Below, one piece after another: positions 37,749 through 51,453 of a DNA stretch of 64,000 nucleotides. The position numbers and the translations under genes were made by a program. Each line of letters begins with the position of its first letter. Within the stretch, counting starts at the first letter, position 1. The notes under the pieces were generated by a model. The model saw only the letters and a list, made by a program, of their open reading frames with translations, was not told the origin of the DNA and searched no databases. This stretch comes from Rotaria socialis (taxonomy: Eukaryota; Rotifera; Eurotatoria; Philodinida; Philodinidae): the NCBI GenBank assembly GCA_905331475.1, contig CAJNYU010000247.1:23033-87032 (forward strand). The letters run 5' to 3'.

Positions 37749-40700
37749 AGGTTTGACAAGAAAAAAATATATTTGTATTCATTCGAAGAGTAATATAGAA
37801 GTTAATGAGTTCGAAAAATATACGAAATAAAATGTTTTCGAAAGAGAAAACAGACTTGAATCGTTATTATGATCAAGTTTTTTTGTGGTTAACCTTGGAG
37901 CTCTTTTAAGAGACATGAAAAATATTCATTTAGTATTTTTATTACATTTCTAGCAAATATTTTCATAAATCATTGTTATAAAGAACAATGAACATTTTTT
38001 ATTATGGAAATAAAAGCCCTCAAGGACACCCGAGGTAGACGGTGATTTCCGAGGAAATTAACGATATAAGTAATAGTTCTCATGTGTAAAGAAATCATTA
38101 TTATTTTCCTTTTGTATTAAATCAAAAAGAGATAAAGGGGAATGACATTGAAGATTTTCTCATTTCAAAGTATTAAGTTACTATAAAGCACGATTGATTA
38201 ATACATATTTGTCGGAATCGGCATACTTCTACCCGATACATCTTTACCTATTACGACTCTTTTTGACTCATTTAAGGAATAAACCGAAAACAATTTATAC
38301 GTAACGCTTAGTTGAAAATTATAATTTAAATATTCTATTGGAGTAATAGAATACATATGCATGCAAGTTCTTGGCTAGTATGAATTTTTTTTACAGAGAT
38401 TAAATATTTGATAAATTTTGACAGAGCGTATTAGTATGCAAGTATGAATCGACCTTGAATAAAAATAAATCTAAATAAGCTTTGACCTAGACCGAAGAAT
38501 ATGTTCGATGACATAGGAAAGGTACAAAAAAATATGATTTACCGCATTTTTTAAATAATTACTATGGATTCTTATAAGTAAATTAATTTTTAAATTCCGA
38601 CTTAAAATTTTGCATCGAGACACACCTTAAAGTGTAGTAAAGTAAATCTTGCTAGAACTTAATTCTAGGTTTGAAAAGTTCGAAAATCAATATTCCTGAG
38701 GACGATAAAGTCATCCATTAAAAAAAAATGTCGTAAAAGTGCAGTACCCTACAGCTACTAAGTTAAGGACAAAAATTGTTTGAAAGTTATTTACAGTTCA
38801 TTATTATGTACATCGTTTCTATTCAAAAGCAAACGATCAATTGAAGGACTTCGCTCATTGCACTAAAGCAGTTTGCTAGAAATCGAGTCAAATCAATTTA
38901 AATCCGGCAGACTATTTCAGATGCCCAGATCATTCAGACAAGCTAATCGTCTAGTGTACATTAGCAGATATCTGATATTAGAGGCATGATGTAATCGAAC
39001 AAAACTACGATCAACATCGTCGCTATAGAGTTGTCAATGATTAGTAAATATTTAAGTAAAATTTTAAATATTCACAGAACGATGATAACTGTAGTGATTC
39101 GACTCACTTTAAAATGAAAGGCAACTGTTCGCATAGCTGTTCCGCCAGTTCTTTCAAATGTATTTCCATTTGATTTTTCTGGTAGTGTTCTACTTGGCTG
39201 TTGTAGATGTGATGAGTGTTTTACACCGTGATTAAACGATACATCATTTCGTTTAATATCTCGGTTAGCATGAAATGTATTCGGATGATGCTGATGATTG
39301 CGTAATGATGGTGATGCTGGTAAAACACCTTTCTCATTTAAGTTCATACGAAATAATTCTTGAATAATTAAATTATTACTTGCTAAAAGAAGTTGAAATC
39401 AAAGAAAAATTCTCTTTTGGACTTTGTAGGTGTTTCTTACTTCGAGCAACAAAAACAATTGAATTTGGAAGAAAATCTCGATTTTTTTCTAGTAATCCAA
39501 CCATATTATATACAACAGGAGCTGCATAATGACGTATCGTAAATGTTGTACCGCCATCTTTTGGTACGGAATATATATCACGAAATTGTACACCAGGTCC
39601 ATGATGAAGTTTCGTTGCTAATGTTTGATCTGTTGCTTGCGGAAAACGACTTTCTTCATCTAATATAGCTAATATACCGGAATGTTTCTACATAAATATA
39701 CATATACATATTTTTTCGATCAAACGAAATAATTTATATTTACATTAAAAAATGTTTCGATAACAAGATGATTATCTGCATAATTAATATCAATTGTATC
39801 GATACCTTCGTGTTGACAATCGGAAATTTCCAAATCGTAGATATGTTGATTTAAAAATCGTTGCATATGTTCATTGGTTACATTTATACATAACTAAGTT
39901 AAATAGTTTACATATAGGAAAGTAAATTTCTTTGTTAGATACCTGTTCAAAACTATTTGATTTGAAATTTTCAAAACCAAATATATCAAGCACCGCTATG
40001 GTATGTGCAGAACTACTAGAAAGAGAAAAAAACAACAAGCAATTAAAAATCTACTTTGTTTTGAGGAGTGTTGAAATTTATCAACACAGATGAGAAAGAC
40101 CTTGTTGAAGTGATTCATCAAACTTTTTATTCACAAAGAAATTATCATTCTGTGGTATGAATCGGTGTTAAGATAAGACCACTGGATTTTTTCTTAAACA
40201 TATGCAAAATATGAAAAAAAAACAAGAGACCAATTTAAATTTAATCGCTCTTGAATTGACAAGATACGAAAACTTATCAATCACAGTTCTTTTCACTACA
40301 AGTGTTTCAATTCATATAGCTATAAAATATCTGCAGTTTTGAAGTACTTCGATGAAGTATAATAGAATTAATCGCTTAAATAACTCTAGTGCATGAACAA
40401 TAATCGATTCGACGAATTATAAGACTCCTAGAAAAAATGATTGCCGTTGCTCTTGAACTCGAATCAGCACGAGGTCAAATTAGTCTCAATACACAATTTA
40501 TCAATGAAGAAAAATCAATTGATAAACTTCTTCTGTATATTCTAATGGAGACTGTTATAAACGAGCATTGTTTACATTCAAGTAAACTTCAAGGTCGCAT
40601 TGACTAAATAGCAACATTTAAATTCCAAATGCCTATGGCGTATACTGTACAAGGTGATGGATTTTGTTCGTATTGACAAAACAATGTGAAATAGGCGTAA

Positions 40701-43700
40701 ATAGAAATTTAAAAACTATTTATTTTTATTTTTCTTCATCGTTGAATACGCAAGTTGTACAAAGAAAATATTTTTCAAACTGTAAAAACAAAATAAATTG
40801 AAAATTCTGATTAAAATTAAATCTTTTTTTCGTATATATATAAATGATGACGTCACACGATCCTTGCCCTCCCCTAGCTCATATTTAAAATTTGTTTTTT
40901 CTGTTAGCGAGATATGTAATTTAACCCAACTATGTCTAATAGTGCAAACCCTTCGATTTATCGTATAATCAATTTCTTCGTTTTAGAAACCGATAGTATT
41001 AACGAAAACAAATCGTAAAATTTCAAAATTGTTTTTTAATTTTTCTCCGCAACATCCGAGATGTATTTTTTTTATCGTACAAGGTTAAAACTAAATAAGA
41101 GATCAGGAGAATCCTTCTAAAGACAATCTCAATACGAAATAAATCCTTGTGTTCATCAACACATGAACTTTTTGCTTGTCATGCGAAAATATTGTAGATC
41201 ATGAGAAAAAAGTAAAAATAGCGTTAATATGTCATAGAAGATTATAACCTATATAACGGTTAACAATTAAGATCAGAGTAAATACATATATATATATATA
41301 TAATGTATGTCTACGTTGAGTGCTAGAAAAGGTAGTTGTGAATTAATTCTAAATAGTGTCTCATGATATTCATTATAATGCCGATGACCTCATACACACG
41401 ATAAATACACCTTCATAGAGCACACTATAAGTTTTATTTTGTTGAGATTAATCAACCTTTGTCTCTCAATCGTAGTGTATCGCGGCATGTAAACAAACTT
41501 CATTCTACCTAAAATGTCAAATGTTTCTAACGATTTCTACAGTTATTCAACATATATGCGAGTAATCCGTATCCGGTTATCTCTTCATAGATTTAAGAAG
41601 ATTCTCATATATGTTGAGCATACTTAGAGTATTGAAATTCTTTCATATGCATACGTGAATATATTATTAATTTTTCTATTTTAACAAATAATTTACCCTT
41701 CATCTTCAACCGGTTGTAGATATGAATTAATTCCATTGACAATCCAACTGAATAACCGTCCATAGAGTGCTTTAGCAAAAGCATCTCGACATTCTGATGC
41801 TTGAATAATATTTCTCTCACGAAATATTTGCTCACCACGTGTGACTTGTAATTCAGTAACTAACGCAGAGCTCAGTTCCATTGAAGATAGCTGAAGAAGT
41901 TCCGCGACTAATTTAAACGAGAATTGTTTAATAAAGAAAAAGCAAAATCATAATTTCATACTTTTATCGATTGTACCATTATTTTTAACTCGTACACCAT
42001 CATTTGAACCATGCGGAACAAAAATAACATCACCGACATGTAATATAGCTGATAGAATCGTAAATATTGATTGAACATCTTCTGCAGAAAATCCAATTGT
42101 TATTAAACTTTGTTTCACCATTTGAAATTTTTTTCTATATTCAACTTGTCTAGCACTATCTAATTGCGCTAATTCAATATTATGCGACATATATCTAATG
42201 AAGATAAAAAAATAGGTAATCAAGAAATTCTTTTTTTAAAATTATTTACCGATGTTCACTCGGTACTCTTAAACCATTTCGGACTAACATATCATGAGAT
42301 AGGCCAGCAAATAGATAATAAAAAATATGAAAATTTCCTTCATCATTGTTATGCGATATAACACGTGACTTTTCAAGTAGGTATTCTTTTAAATTAGCTA
42401 CGAAATATAAAAGAAAAAAACTTCATGTTTTGAATTACACAAGTACGGTTTCATATCTTTTACCTCCTAAAACATTGCCAGTAGGTGCAAAATGAATTTC
42501 TAGATATTTTCCAAAACGACTTGAACTAAACAAAAATAAAAAGAATAAAACTTCAACAAAATCAACCATTGGAAAATTTCCTTCATACTTATTATTGATG
42601 TATGTTTTAGCATTACCAAATGCTTCCATTAGTGAGTTAACCTAAAGAATATTTTGTTTATTTAAACAAATAACATCGTCAATCGGGAAATTTTTCTACT
42701 TGATTTATTTTCATATTCAGCAATGTTTCAACTGATAATGAACGACTAAGTATATGTTGAACAATATATTTACATGATTCAGTTTTTCCACTACCGGATA
42801 AACCTACAAAACAACAAATTTTTTTTCTCATTTTTTTTGTTTTTATTAATTTACCAGATATAACAACACATTGAGATGTTTTTTCCCGTAACATATTTCG
42901 ATATAAACGTTCGGCACATCCATAAATATGTGATGGTAATGAAACGATTGATTCAGTATTTTTATACAATTCAGAGATCTAAACATTGTTTATAGTAAAC
43001 AAAATTTAAAAAAAAAAATGTTCTTTTCAATTACTTGTCGACCATATATTGGGAGATGATCAAAAGGATTTAAAGCTATAAGTATATCTCCGATGTAAGT
43101 CTAAACATTCCAAAACATTACAACAAACCGCAAGAAAAATAAAAGAAAAACAAATATTACATAGATTTGACCTTGCCGATAGCGTATCTCCAAATCGTAA
43201 AGCAAACTTTGCTCGGAGATTTCAGGTAATAAAGCCAAATCATCATTAGGCAATTTTGTTGGAAGTGACTAAAGAAAGAAATTATAAAGTTCGAAAATTT
43301 TTAAAATAAATTACTTGAAAAAAACTTAAAGTAATATACATTTCTCCAAGCGATAAAAGTTTTCCTATTCTTCTATGATCACAATCATTTGAAATAGTTT
43401 ATATCTACTGATTGCTTTTTAATCAATATCAATTTATCAACAAGACTGACTCATAGAAAGTCGAAAAAGAAAAGAGACATTTAAAGAAACCTATGGATAA
43501 CGTTTTCTCGTACAATTTATAAAACACTTGACAGATAAGTATTCGTCTACTCTATTGTTTAAACAATTCTTCTCTTAATACGCAATCAATTTTAGAGAAA
43601 CTATTTCATGCATTTTTCGATACACAAAAATGTACTAGGTAAAAACGATGAGAGGCGAAAAGAGTCTTTACAAGTTCTATCGAATAAACAATAGATGAAT

Positions 43701-46700
43701 GCATACATGATTATCTAAATGAGGATAAATATTGTTCTATGAAAGACACACGTTATTAATAAATATATATATGTAGGAAAAGAAGCACCAGCGAAATACC
43801 TGTTTTAAATGATCATTAGGCAATTTTTCTGAAGAACGTTTATGATCATATGGTACAATATTTGGAAGATGATAGTTGACGTTGTTCTTAGTCATACCAT
43901 GATTTTTTCAGAAATTAATTTTTTTTATAATTAAAAGAATTACGCGTATCTATAGGTAAATATAAACGAACAATTAATATGTATTCTTTGTTGACAGACA
44001 GCAAGAATGAATACAAATAGACATATGAGACACCAGAAAAAAAGGTCACTGCAATAGGTATGATCAATACATGTATGGATATGTGTCACATAGTGACTGT
44101 TCGTTTTGCATTTTTTTCTTTTACGTTACTCTGTGAAGACGAATACACTTGAATAAATAGAGACATTGAAGATGAAGAATATTTCGAAAAAAATGTGTAG
44201 TAATAACAATGATAGTAGCCGTAATAATAATAACGGTATTTGGTTTATGATTTGTTTCTTTGTTTGTTACAGTCGAACTTCGATTTTGCACATTTCAAGT
44301 AGTTTGCAAATGCTGTGTAGCTATTCATTCATTTTTTTCTCTTTCCCCACCTTCTTTTTTCTTATCCTTGTATTACTCGCTTGCCTGCATTCTCGAGCAT
44401 GTTTACCAAAATTCTTCAAATCCAAATTTTTTTTGTTCGTCCTCTCCTTCCTCTTCTTTTTCGCCTCACGTTTGTCAACTACCAAACAACAAAAACATGA
44501 TCTGCCATATGGCTATTCGAGAAGCAACCCTTATAAGTGTATGTACACACTTACAAGACTAACGATCGTATATTTCAATATTGTACTGTTACTAGACATA
44601 ACAGTTAGCGATCATTTGAAACGGAAATAATAATATTCGATAAAGCGAAACAAATACACTGATTACAGAAAAAAAACAGCTCACCCAAGGTTTATAAGAA
44701 CCCAAATTAATCAGCAAAGGTAACATTGTAGGCGCCATAACATCCGCGTATATCTATGTATATGTTTATGGGTGTGTCAGTGGCGTTAAGTCGCCTTCGA
44801 CGTCGCTTTTTTTGTCACTGGATAAAGGATTACTTTCGACGACGGGTATCTTCTTTTCTTTTTCTTCTCCTTACTTTGTCAATTAGGAGAGCGCTCAAAA
44901 TAATAACGACGACAATTCTCCTACTCTCGCCCATGTTTGATTAAACCTTCCTTCGTCCATTACTTTTTTCCCTCTCTCTCTCTCCCTTTGTGTCACATTC
45001 TTACGTTGCATGTACGTATATATATATATATATATATATATATAGGTATATATGTGTACCTATATGACTGTGCGTGGCTGGACCGATCAGAATCACACTA
45101 AATGATTTACTTTTTTTTACCCATTATGTTAAAGTAATGGGTAAGCATCTTTCGTGACGTTTTTCAGCTCAGTCGAGCGTAAGACGAGTTGTCAAGCACT
45201 TTAGATGATGATGCAATTATTGAGTAATAATAATGTATTCTATCTGATTGTGTTTTATTTCTAACAAAACGATATTATGATATGAATCAATCCGAGTAAA
45301 AAAACACTCTTCGTTTTATATTAATAAGCATATCTGGATATAAGTATATGATGACACAATAAATTGTAATAGAAAATTAAATAATTAACTCAAGGTGACG
45401 ATAATAAAATATTTCAATTCGTCAACTTCAGATAGCATTAAATAAAATTTTATAATTTACGTGAACAATTTTTCTTTCGAAAGAAAATTCTTTGAAGTTT
45501 TAAACATGTACTTGTAACTATAAGCAAACAGGCAAGGCCAAAGTCTTTTTTTCTTTAACTTTTATGACCAATGGAAAATGAATTCCAAAGCAATTACTAC
45601 TATAAACAAATACAGTTGTATTTCTTTTCTTTTTTTCTTCTTATGAACAAATATCAAAAATGTATTTTGTTTTACATTACAAAAAACACTGAAAGTTATT
45701 TTTTTCTTCTTCTTTGTATAATTAAGTTATTATAACCTTCTACGTCGATTATTAAATTTGCTCAAGTCACTTATTTCTGAACGTTCATATTTACTCATAC
45801 GCAGCAATCAATGAACAATTATATCTTAACTTACTCGATCATCGTTAGTATGATTATTTAATTTCTCGTCAAAAATATTCATCATTTTTGTAGTGCTGCT
45901 ATCATCGTTATCATTATTTAATATTGGAGAAATAATCCTGTAAAATAAAAACAATTCCATCCAAGTAGTCGCTCATAATAAAGCCTTACATGCTTCTTCT
46001 TTGTGGGATCGGTTTAAATAAAACTTGCAGATCATCATCGTGATTATCGTCATCGGATAAACTATCAATAGTTTCGTCATGTTCTTCTTCTAAACTATCA
46101 TCACTTTGTTCAGCACGTTTACGTTTTTCTTCAAATTTAACTTCAGCTTTGACAAGTAATGCACGAATAAAACTATTCGACAGACACACTTCTAAAATAA
46201 CTATTACATTGAGAATAAAAAGTAGAAATTTTACAATGCTAACCACTTGGTTTTCGACCAAATCGATCACAAACTGTTGGGTTAGCATGCGCGTCAAGTA
46301 AAAGTTTTACAATTACACCCTAATAATAAATAAGAAAAACACACGTGAGAAGACAAATATATCGTTACCGGTGGCGGAAAAGAAAGTTCTTTTTTATTCT
46401 ATTCATCAGTATTTTTTCTCACTATTTTTTTTTCCTTACGTGCTCATGTTTAGCAGAAAGATGCAACGCGGTAGCACCTGTGTCGTCAACTTGATCTGCG
46501 TTCACATAATGTTGTAATAGAAAATGAACTACACTTGAATATGCTTTGGCAGCAGCAATATGTAGCTATAAAAATAAAATAAGAGTGTTAATTTTTCTTT
46601 TAAACAGACTTTTTCTTTTTCCTCTTACAAGAGTAATGCCATATTTATCTGGCTTATCTAAGGGTTCGTTTCTTTCAAGTAATTTTTGGCAATCACTAAG

Positions 46701-46980
46701 CATCGATTGTTCTTTATCGATGCGAAAATGATCGTGACAAACATCTGAAATTTCCAAACGAAAAAAAAAGATAAATAAACAGAACGCATTTATTGCTATT
46801 GTAAAAATAACACTGTATACCAGTATTATTGTCCTTCATAGAACCATTTTTTTGAATCATATGTTGTTCATTATCAATCTTAAATTTAATGAACAATAAT
46901 CATGAAATATTGAGAGACACAATGATGTTTACACTTACTTTACATTTTTTACCACATTTAACTGTTATTTGTGAATCCAT
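31929..46980 (-). CDS. MYO16: Class XVI-type unconventional myosin (ankyrin-motor-IQ-disordered tail)
   Basis: Twenty-nine in-phase exons on the minus strand, 1733 residues (human MYO16 1858): 46980-46939, 46878-46821, 46744-46629, 46565-46440, 46319-46244, 46191-45990, 45937-45835, 43268-43161, 43100-43035, 42978-42855, 42803-42700, 42641-42589, 42525-42464, 42397-42250, 42194-41962, 41907-41697, 40015-39943, 39893-39744, 39687-39441, 39382-39108, 37431-37223, 36579-36444, 36258-36162, 35349-35062, 34993-34893, 33880-33220, 33165-32332, 32275-32055, 32006-31929. Ankyrin repeats ([29 protein letters not shown]) span about 60-140, then [16 protein letters not shown] as in MYO16. Motor: P-loop GLSGSGKT near 341, [33 protein letters not shown]-like [12 protein letters not shown] near 1008. 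The tail is Q/N/H/P-rich with Q11. Only the distal half of the human ankyrin array is present. Confidence 0.92.
32582..32615 (-). repeat. CAG-type repeat coding poly-Gln
   Basis: Run of CAA/CAG-equivalent codons (plus strand ttgttgttg...) encoding eleven Gln in the myosin tail. Likely length-variable. Confidence 0.85.
33881..34892 (-). other. Myosin intron 25
   Basis: 1.0-kb intron, long for this gene. No coding block or clear repeat seen. Confidence 0.5.
37432..39107 (-). other. Myosin intron 20 with CT/GA hairpin
   Basis: 1.7-kb intron. Holds the (TC)n/(GA)n inverted microsatellite at 37682-37747; otherwise unremarkable AT-rich DNA. Confidence 0.6.
37682..37747. repeat. Inverted microsatellite, (TC)n then (GA)n
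   Basis: A (TC)8-9 run (37682-37698) and a (GA)15-type run (37717-37747) separated by 18 nt. The two arms are complementary, so a transcript or single strand would fold into a long hairpin. Confidence 0.9.
40016..41696 (-). other. Myosin intron 16
   Basis: 1.7-kb intron between the HLH-like motor exon and the switch II exon (LDIFGFE). On the plus strand it holds a 57-codon ATG-to-stop frame at 40437-40607 with coding-like composition ([14 protein letters not shown]). (TA)n at 41287-41301. No transposase seen. Confidence 0.5.
43800..43895 (-). CDS. Possible alternative first exon of the myosin
   Basis: A 96-nt block starting with ATG (43895) and ending with a donor (CAG|GTATTT). It encodes 32 residues beginning [13 protein letters not shown] and ends in phase 0, fitting the phase-0 start of motor exon 43268-43161. 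The frame upstream of the ATG is closed and no acceptor reads through, so it can only be a first exon. If used, it would give a myosin without ankyrin repeats. Its tail ([10 protein letters not shown]) resembles the start of the next exon ([10 protein letters not shown]), suggesting local duplication. Confidence 0.45.
43896..45834 (-). other. Large 5' intron of the myosin
   Basis: With the candidate first exon above, this 2.6-kb intron (43269-45834) separates the ankyrin-coding and motor-coding parts. It contains (TA)n at about 45016-45045 and C/T-rich tracts. Open frames on the plus strand (44166-44630) are Phe/Ser-rich by composition and not supported. Confidence 0.5.
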
Positions 46981-49900
46981 AATCAAGTTTGTTCATTATT
47001 TTATTGAATCATACTATGTTGTTATTTGTCGCTTAGTATAATTTTTCTATGTTCAACAATGTTTCTGGTCGATCAACACCTATTGCTATCATTCATCATT
47101 ATTAGTTGATTGTCTAATACAGGAGAGAGAGAGAAAGAGGTATATAGAGGAAAAAGGTAAAAAGAGAAGAAGAGACCGAAAAAGAGACGTTGCCTGAAGC
47201 ATACATTCATTCATATACATTTAGTTTCAAGGTGTACAACATGCTCACACGTCATGCTTCATCGCTCAAACTCCGTTTTTCTTTTAACTACTGCTCATAT
47301 ATGTACGATGATAACAATGTTCATGCGATTGATGACCTTCAGTTCTCATCTTGGTAACGAGCGTTTTTATCTTTCATGTTCATTGACTACATTGATAGAT
47401 AGATAGAAAGAAAGATGGTCAACCGATGCTGATGAGGCCATGGGAAATATTTAAAACCAAAGAAAAAAGTCAATCCTGACGTTCACACCTAATCGTATGT
47501 CGATGTCGATTAGACACAGCATGGGCAACTGTCATGTCCTTCTCTATTCTGTAAAAAAAAAGACAAGCATTTGATTGATCACGTCATTAAGTAGTAAAAA
47601 GACGCTTCCTATTTTATCATGGTTCATCAACGATCATATACATATATATGTCGTATGCATAACAGTATAGTAGTAATACGTACTCATATATAAATATGCG
47701 TTTCATGAGTATACAATGAACAGAAGAATTAGAGATGTAACAATTCAGTTTCTTTTTGTAATAAATGTGTATACCGGAATTTGATAAGTTGATCGACAGT
47801 TTGCTTTTTTTTCCTATTTGAAGAAGGGCAACAGCCAAGAGCAATTGAGAACAAAAGAATAAAGAGAAAAAATTCCGCAGAGTATGTTATGTTTAACGAT
47901 GGAGCACCACCACCCCGTCTCATCTCATACGGTTAATCGTTCAATTCTTTCTTCGCTCCACACATTTCGATACTTGACAGCGACCAAAAGAAGAAAAGAA
48001 AAAAAGAAGTACAGTATATTGGCATACACATGTCAACCATTTCACTCGTGGTCAGAAGAAATTTGAGAGAGCTTATCGTCAGGAAGACTACTGGTTTAAA
48101 CAAAAAAATCAGAAAGAGCAAAAGAAAGAATGAACGACGAATGTGCATAGAGAAATGATAAATCCACGCATACATAAACTTGCAGATCAGGATCAACTTA
48201 CAAGTCATCGACAAGGACGATATTCTATGGATAAAAATACAAACGCATAGACTCGGACTGCATCTTCTAGGTTTTCATTGTACGATGAACAAATTTAAAT
48301 TCAATGTCATATGAATACTTCAATTAAAAAAATTTAATCCAATTTCTATTTAAATGTAAGCAAATAATCAAAGTCTATTAAATTTAAATTCGTAAGAAGA
48401 ATGAAACAACCAGAATTTCAAGAAGGGCAAATAGAATCTGATTTGTTAAGATAAATAGAAAAGAAAACTCTTCTTTTGTTCATAGGTTTCTTTGTCATTG
48501 CATAGTCTAAGTTAGTTATTAAACTTGATTGAAAATCTAGATGATTGTGCTAAACTGAATAAAAAAACTTAGAATATACACAATTCAATTCGTTCTAAGA
48601 AAATTATAATACATAAGACTTATACAAGTTAATGAATTCGCAAGCGGATGCATCGTAGGAAAGCGTGTCGACTTATAACTACTCTTTTATTGATAAATTA
48701 TTCAATCGACTATGAAATATCTTCTCGTGAATAACTCCGTTTAGTGAATATTCTGAACTCTTTATGCGTAATTTTTTCTTGAAATTGACCTCTTCTTCGT
48801 GAGTACCTCTTTAAAATTGAATTATACACGTTTTTTTTTCTTCGTCACTTCTACGAACTAAAATAAGAACTTCTTTTGTTGTATTCCTATTCATAAATGG
48901 TCGCGTGCACATGTAAGAACGAATTCGATCTAATATTCTGATACAAAAAAGTCAAAGGTGAATATTTTATATGACATCAATTTCAAATCTATTGAGTTGG
49001 ATAATTTTGTGCTATATCATCTTGATATTAGCATGAATAAGTGCGTTTTGGTGAATAATATATCTTTAAGAAGTTATCGTTTGAATTTCTATTGAACCGC
49101 AATATACTCTATTGTTGTAGAGACAAAGCATTTATAATCAGATCATTTATGTTTCTTGTCAATATATGATCAAATAAATTTAGAGAATGATAAATAAAAA
49201 CTTGAAGAATATTCAAGATAGTATGAATTGACAATAATATACCATAGCAAAAAAACTCAAGGTGCTAATGTTGTTTCTTATTACTTAGACAGACGTTTAC
49301 TTGTCTCGAAGGTTACTATTTTGGTGTTACTATTGAATATCATGGACATTAAAATGCATTCATTATCATTTATAATGGTCATTAGATGTTATTTGTGAAT
49401 CAAATGTCCTTGATATTTTTTCTCGTTCACTACATTACAAAACATCAATGATAAATAGAATGAAATGGATTATATTCTATGCGCTTAAATAATGAACCAA
49501 AAAGGTCAATGAAAGCAATCGATCGATTTGACAGTGAATATCGTTGCAGACAACCATAGTCTTAAACTACTGACATATTTTTTTTTTGTTGAAATAAAGA
49601 CTCAAAGTTCAAATTTAGATTGATCAAAAAAAATGAAATTTAAATATTAAAAAAAAAAAGTAATTTTTTATAGAAAAACTTGTTAGCGCTGCCCCTTTGG
49701 GGCTCAAAATGTGGAACTCATATAGATCCTTTAGGTTTACTAAAACAATTCAAAATAGTTTATCTGAGAAATCAACCTTGATTTCCAAAAAACGTATAAT
49801 TAGGTCATTACCTATTTTTTTATGTCTGTAATCGAGTATTAATTGTTAGCTCGTATATTTAACAATGGCAGAGACTACTTTCTATGGTCTTTAATGGGCC

Positions 49901-51378
49901 AGTATTGCTTTTTTTCGTGTAGTCTGTAATTAAAAAAGGAAGAAATGTCAGTCTAATTAATCAAGCTCCTAATTAGCACAATTTAAAACTCATTAATGTC
50001 TATAATGGGAAGGGATTGGGGAGCCGCAAAAATCTCGCTTTTAAACTTACACTCACCATCGAAAATATATGTGAGGTCCACAAAATAAAACATGAAACAG
50101 TACATTGCTTAGAAAATACTTAAAATAATATCCACGAGTTTTTTTCTTATGAATGAAAGTTTTTATAACTTTCATATGAGACAATGGTTATATTTATGTT
50201 TATTATGTACATCTTTTTTAGTAGATCGGACACGTGAAGAGAATGTCAGACTTCTCTATACAGATCTTAATGATGGCAATGTTATTTATACATTCTCAGA
50301 GAATACGAGTTTCGAATAAGAAGATTAACTTAAAGCGAGATGTGAAATAAAAAATAATATCGATTTAGATTGAAGAAGGACTTTAAATAATGTATTACTC
50401 TATGAGCGTGTGTTTTCTTTTGAGTTTGACGAAAAAATCTTTACATTACTATACACCATGATAAAAGCAAAGAGCCGAGGTTCTTACTATGAACCTTTGT
50501 TTTCGATTGTTTATTTATCTTTAATTTAGAAAATCTATTTTATTGCATGTCGCATCGAATATTTCTCTGAAGTAGCCAAATATTTACTTGAAATTTGAAT
50601 GCAGAAAACGTTTCTTTTTTTGTAGACGTAAATTCGAAGAAATTGTTTGTGAAAATTACATTCATGAAAATGAGTGATTAAAATATAATTCAATTAAAAA
50701 GCTAAGTTAAATCATACAGAACTATGCTAGTTGTACCTGAGTTGAATCATGAATCCGATTCAATTTTAAAAATCAAATGATAATTACAGGTAATAATACA
50801 TCGTCAACTTTGGCAATGTGGGTGTATGTATCTGTTCAGTCTCATCAATTCATCGATTGACAGCACCAAACATATTCCCATAGAATACTATTTAGTAAGT
50901 AGCATTTTATCGGAATATTGCTCATAAAAGAGAATCCATAATAAAATAAAACTAACAAGAATATCTCAAATAATTAGACTTATAAAATTATGCTGATATC
51001 GCCACGGAGTCATTTCAAATATTCCAATTGTGCAAGAGATACATGATATGCAAGCGCTTATGCATCGCCAAATACACTTGTAAATAAGCATATCAGAAAG
51101 AAGAGAGATAATTAAAGGAGATTGTAACATTTTCAAATACAAGATTATTTTATTCGATACTTCAGCGGATGCGTATAAAGGTAAAATAATACGGTCAAAT
51201 ATACGTAAGTGTACATCACGTGATAAAAAGTAAGCATTTCGATTGAGCAGCCAAAATGATTCAAGATGAGTACGCCTGCTAAAAGCGTATTTGGATAGCA
51301 AACAAGACCATCGGTGTAAATCTTTTTTTAAAGTGCCTCACCAAAACCGAATTAGTGAAGGAATAAAAAACTACATAC
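46981..51378. other. Gene-poor stretch upstream of the myosin
   Basis: About 4.4 kb. Presumably contains the myosin promoter near 47 kb. No splice-linked exons seen apart from the weak candidate upstream at 51379-51453. A minus-strand open frame at 50966-51301 is long (112 codons) but has no start in frame with that exon. Confidence 0.5.
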
Positions 51379-51453
51379 TTGAAATGGTTTTTCATGAACA
51401 TTGAATGGTCGTTGTTCTTCATTTTCGTTTTTTTCTTTCGTTTCCGTACCCAT
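51379..51453 (-). CDS. Candidate first exon, unknown gene
   Basis: A 75-nt block on the minus strand, ATG to a good donor (CAA|GTATGT), coding 25 hydrophilic Glu/Lys/Asn-rich residues (MGTETKEKNENEEQRPF). The open frame at 51301-50966 is the nearest possible continuation, but no acceptor joins it in phase. Weak support. Confidence 0.25.

Noticed and set aside
44166..44630. 154-codon ATG frame on the plus strand
   Set aside because: Phe/Ser/Leu-rich composition from C/T-rich DNA, lies within a myosin intron on the opposite strand, and has no domain or splice structure.
47425..47450. Hammerhead-ribozyme-like core (CTGATGAG ... GAAA)
   Set aside because: Stem II does not pair properly and no matching stem I/III or cleavage site is visible.
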